A stretch of DNA of 8,125 nucleotides from positions 1 to 8,125 of the forward strand of contig CAJWET010000065.1 in assembly GCA_913031515.1 (NCBI GenBank), read 5' to 3'. Positions 6,542-8,125 of the stretch are shown in pieces. Position numbers and translations under genes: made by a program. Position 1 is the first letter of the stretch. The number at the start of each line of letters is the position of its first letter. The notes beneath the pieces are model-generated. The model did not search any database. It was not told the DNA's origin and worked only from the letters and a program-made list of their open reading frames with translations. The stretch comes from an uncultured Acidimicrobiaceae bacterium (GTDB taxonomy: Bacteria > Actinomycetota > Acidimicrobiia > Acidimicrobiales > UBA8592).

Positions 6542-7756
6542 ATGCCTACTTCTCCACTTGCTCCAGCCTCTTTCCCGAACCTTCCTAGCGTCAAGGGTGT
6601 CCAACTCTCAGTTGCAGCATCTGGAATGCGCTATAGCGGGAGAGACGATTTATTCTTCGCTTTATTGAATACAGGTACAACGGTAGGAGGAGTATTTACC
6701 CAATCGCTTTGTCCATCTGCTCCAGTGGAATGGTGCAAGAACATAATTAATCGTAAGTCAGCTCGCGCGCTGTTGTGTAACGCTGGTAATGCGAATGCCT
6801 TTACGGGCAACGCTGGCCAAGCAGTCGTTGCAAAAAGCGCCAAGTCCGTATCTGATTTGGCTTCTTTAAATCCTGAAGATGTTTTTCTTGCCTCTACCGG
6901 AGTCATTGGAGAGCCGTTCCACCCAACAATCCTCACGGATCATTTACCAATGTTGATTGGAGGCTTGAAATCTCCTAATTTCGAACTTTGGAAAGACGCC
7001 GCAAATGCCATAAGGACGACAGATACTTTCCCAAAAGGTGGTTACGCCAAAATCGGAAAGACCGATGCGGTGGTCGCAGGAATTGCAAAAGGTAGTGGGA
7101 TGATCGCTCCTAATATGGCGACGATGCTCGCCTTTGTATTTACTGATATGAAAGTTGAACAGAAGCTACTCCAAGTCGCGACTGAAAACGCCGTGAACCA
7201 GAGTTTCAATTGTATAACTGTTGATTCGGATACATCAACAAGTGATACGGTCCTAACCTTTGCCACAGGTGAGACAGGTGTCTCTGTAGAAGGTCATGAG
7301 CTTGAATTCCAAGAAGCTCTTAATAACGTCATGCTTGGATTGGCCCAACAAATAGTTCGTGATGGAGAAGGCGCCACAAAATTTGTCGAGATATCTGTAA
7401 CTGGGGCTGAAAATGATGCTGCAGCAAAGGAAATCGGAAAATCCGTTGGTGATTCTCCACTCGTGAAAACTGCACTCGCTGCAGAAGATGCTAATTGGGG
7501 AAGAATCGTCATGGCCGTCGGGAAGTCTGGGCAATTGGCTGAAAGAGACAAGTTAAGAATCTGGATTGGAGATGAACTTGTTGCTGAACATGGTATGCAG
7601 TCAGAGGTCTATGACGAATCTAGGGCTACAGAGCACATGTGTGGTCAGGAGATCTCTATTCGGATAGATGTTGGAGTAGGAGATGGGAGCTCCGTTGTAT
7701 GGACTTGTGATCTGACCCATGGCTACATCGATATTAACGCTGGATACCGGTCATGA
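6542..7756 (+). CDS. argJ: Glutamate N-acetyltransferase / ornithine acetyltransferase (ArgJ)
   Basis: ArgJ moves the acetyl group from N-acetylornithine to glutamate, releasing ornithine and closing the acetyl cycle; some members also use acetyl-CoA. It is an Ntn-type enzyme made as a precursor that cuts itself into two chains. The 404 residues (from ATG 6542) fit the family length. Visible marks: VKGVQLSVAASGMRY start, LCNAGNANAFTG (78-89), ASTGVIGEPF (117-126, including the Thr-Gly of the oxyanion hole), and the cleavage motif KGSGMIAPNMATML (183-196), where the cut falls between Ala193 and the nucleophile Thr194. Also present are DSDTSTSDT (228-236), GEGATK (275-280), DANWGRIVMAVG (316-327) and the end LTHGYIDINAGYRS. 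Whether it is mono- or bifunctional cannot be told from sequence. ArgJ implies the recycling pathway, so a separate acetylornithine deacetylase is not needed. It lies 7 nt after argC and shares ATGA with argB. Confidence 0.97.
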   Translation: MPTSPLAPASFPNLPSVKGVQLSVAASGMRYSGRDDLFFALLNTGTTVGGVFTQSLCPSAPVEWCKNIINRKSARALLCNAGNANAFTGNAGQAVVAKSAKSVSDLASLNPEDVFLASTGVIGEPFHPTILTDHLPMLIGGLKSPNFELWKDAANAIRTTDTFPKGGYAKIGKTDAVVAGIAKGSGMIAPNMATMLAFVFTDMKVEQKLLQVATENAVNQSFNCITVDSDTSTSDTVLTFATGETGVSVEGHELEFQEALNNVMLGLAQQIVRDGEGATKFVEISVTGAENDAAAKEIGKSVGDSPLVKTALAAEDANWGRIVMAVGKSGQLAERDKLRIWIGDELVAEHGMQSEVYDESRATEHMCGQEISIRIDVGVGDGSSVVWTCDLTHGYIDINAGYRS

Positions 7757-8125
7757 CAGAGCCAAAAGCAACAACTATGGACCATGCGTTGGGCTTTAGC
7801 CCCGAGGTTAGAGCGAATGCTCTCGTTGAAGCACTTCCATACATACAGAAATTTTCTGGAAAGGTTATTCTGGTCAAAATGGGGGGGAGTGCTCTTGTTG
7901 ACGAAGAGCTATTTTCAAAATTTGCCCAAGATATCGTCCTTCTTGATTCAATCGGTATTAAACCGGTAGTAGTGCATGGCGGCGGACCACAAATAGGTCA
8001 ATACCTGGAAGAAATAGGAAAAGAAAGCGTATTTGTTGACGGTCTTCGTGTGACCGATGAGGAAACACTGACTGCTGTTCGTGAAGTCCTAGTTCACCAA
8101 GTGGGGGGGAAAATGGTTGAGGCTA
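7753..8125 (+). CDS. argB: Acetylglutamate kinase, 5' part
   Basis: ArgB phosphorylates N-acetylglutamate with ATP, the committed step in acetyl-cycling organisms and the usual site of arginine feedback. The window holds the first 124 codons of a gene of about 290-300. Seen: VILVKMGGSAL (38-48, the Lys-x-Gly-Gly nucleotide-binding segment; Met43 where Tyr is common), PVVVHGGGPQIG (71-82, acetylglutamate-binding glycines) and FVDGLRVTDEETL (94-106). Residues about 17-35 (PEVRANALVEALPYIQKFS) form an N-terminal helix before the kinase core. In known enzymes such a helix builds the arginine-sensitive hexamer, so feedback inhibition is likely (inference). The ATG overlaps the argJ TGA as ATGA, indicating coupling; no strong binding site is visible. 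Two runs of seven G (7881-7887, 8103-8109) each encode part of a Gly-Gly pair. The frame is open to the window end. Confidence 0.95.
   Translation, partial: MTEPKATTMDHALGFSPEVRANALVEALPYIQKFSGKVILVKMGGSALVDEELFSKFAQDIVLLDSIGIKPVVVHGGGPQIGQYLEEIGKESVFVDGLRVTDEETLTAVREVLVHQVGGKMVEA

Noticed and set aside
7784..7969. 61-residue open frame on the + strand
   Set aside because: It lies wholly inside argB in another frame, and its product resembles nothing; argB has clear kinase motifs.

Overview
The window holds nine genes, all on the + strand and tightly packed. The order is infC (3' part) - rpmI - rplT - tsnR-like RNA methyltransferase - pheS - pheT - argC - argJ - argB (5' part). I see no mobile element, CRISPR array, rRNA or tRNA gene, and no reading frame on the minus strand that looks real.

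Organism: the order infC-rpmI-rplT-tsnR-pheS-pheT-argCJB is the classical actinobacterial arrangement (Mycobacterium tuberculosis has the same genes in this order, with insertions). Base composition, judged by eye, is in the mid-40s percent GC with unbiased third codon positions. That is low for an actinobacterium and points to a low- or mid-GC, probably uncultivated lineage such as an aquatic member of Acidimicrobiia. This placement is an inference from synteny and composition; no phylogeny was run.

Layout: (1) positions 1-1143 are the translation operon: the C-terminal part of IF3, then ribosomal proteins L35 and L20. (2) A SpoU/TrmH-family RNA 2'-O-methyltransferase starts inside the rplT stop codon. 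(3) After a 122-nt gap, pheS and pheT encode both subunits of phenylalanyl-tRNA synthetase, 7 nt apart. (4) After a 52-nt gap dominated by an unusual TA-rich repeat, argC, argJ and argB encode three steps of arginine synthesis. argJ begins just after the argC stop, and argB overlaps the argJ stop by 4 nt.

How the genes work together: IF3, L35, L20, the methyltransferase and PheST all serve translation. ArgB phosphorylates N-acetylglutamate, ArgC reduces the product to the semialdehyde, and ArgJ recycles the acetyl group from N-acetylornithine to glutamate. The order argC-argJ-argB does not follow the reaction order.

The coding content is ordinary housekeeping. The less ordinary signals are non-coding: a 36-nt alternating purine-pyrimidine tract with two copies of a 12-nt palindrome between pheT and argC, and an imperfect direct repeat with GNRA-capped hairpins between infC and rpmI, where ribosomal protein L20 autoregulation could act. 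Smaller points are a His-to-Asn change in a conserved PheS motif, an atypical sequence around the ArgC catalytic Cys, and two seven-G runs in argB. I find no convincing evidence of an undescribed system.
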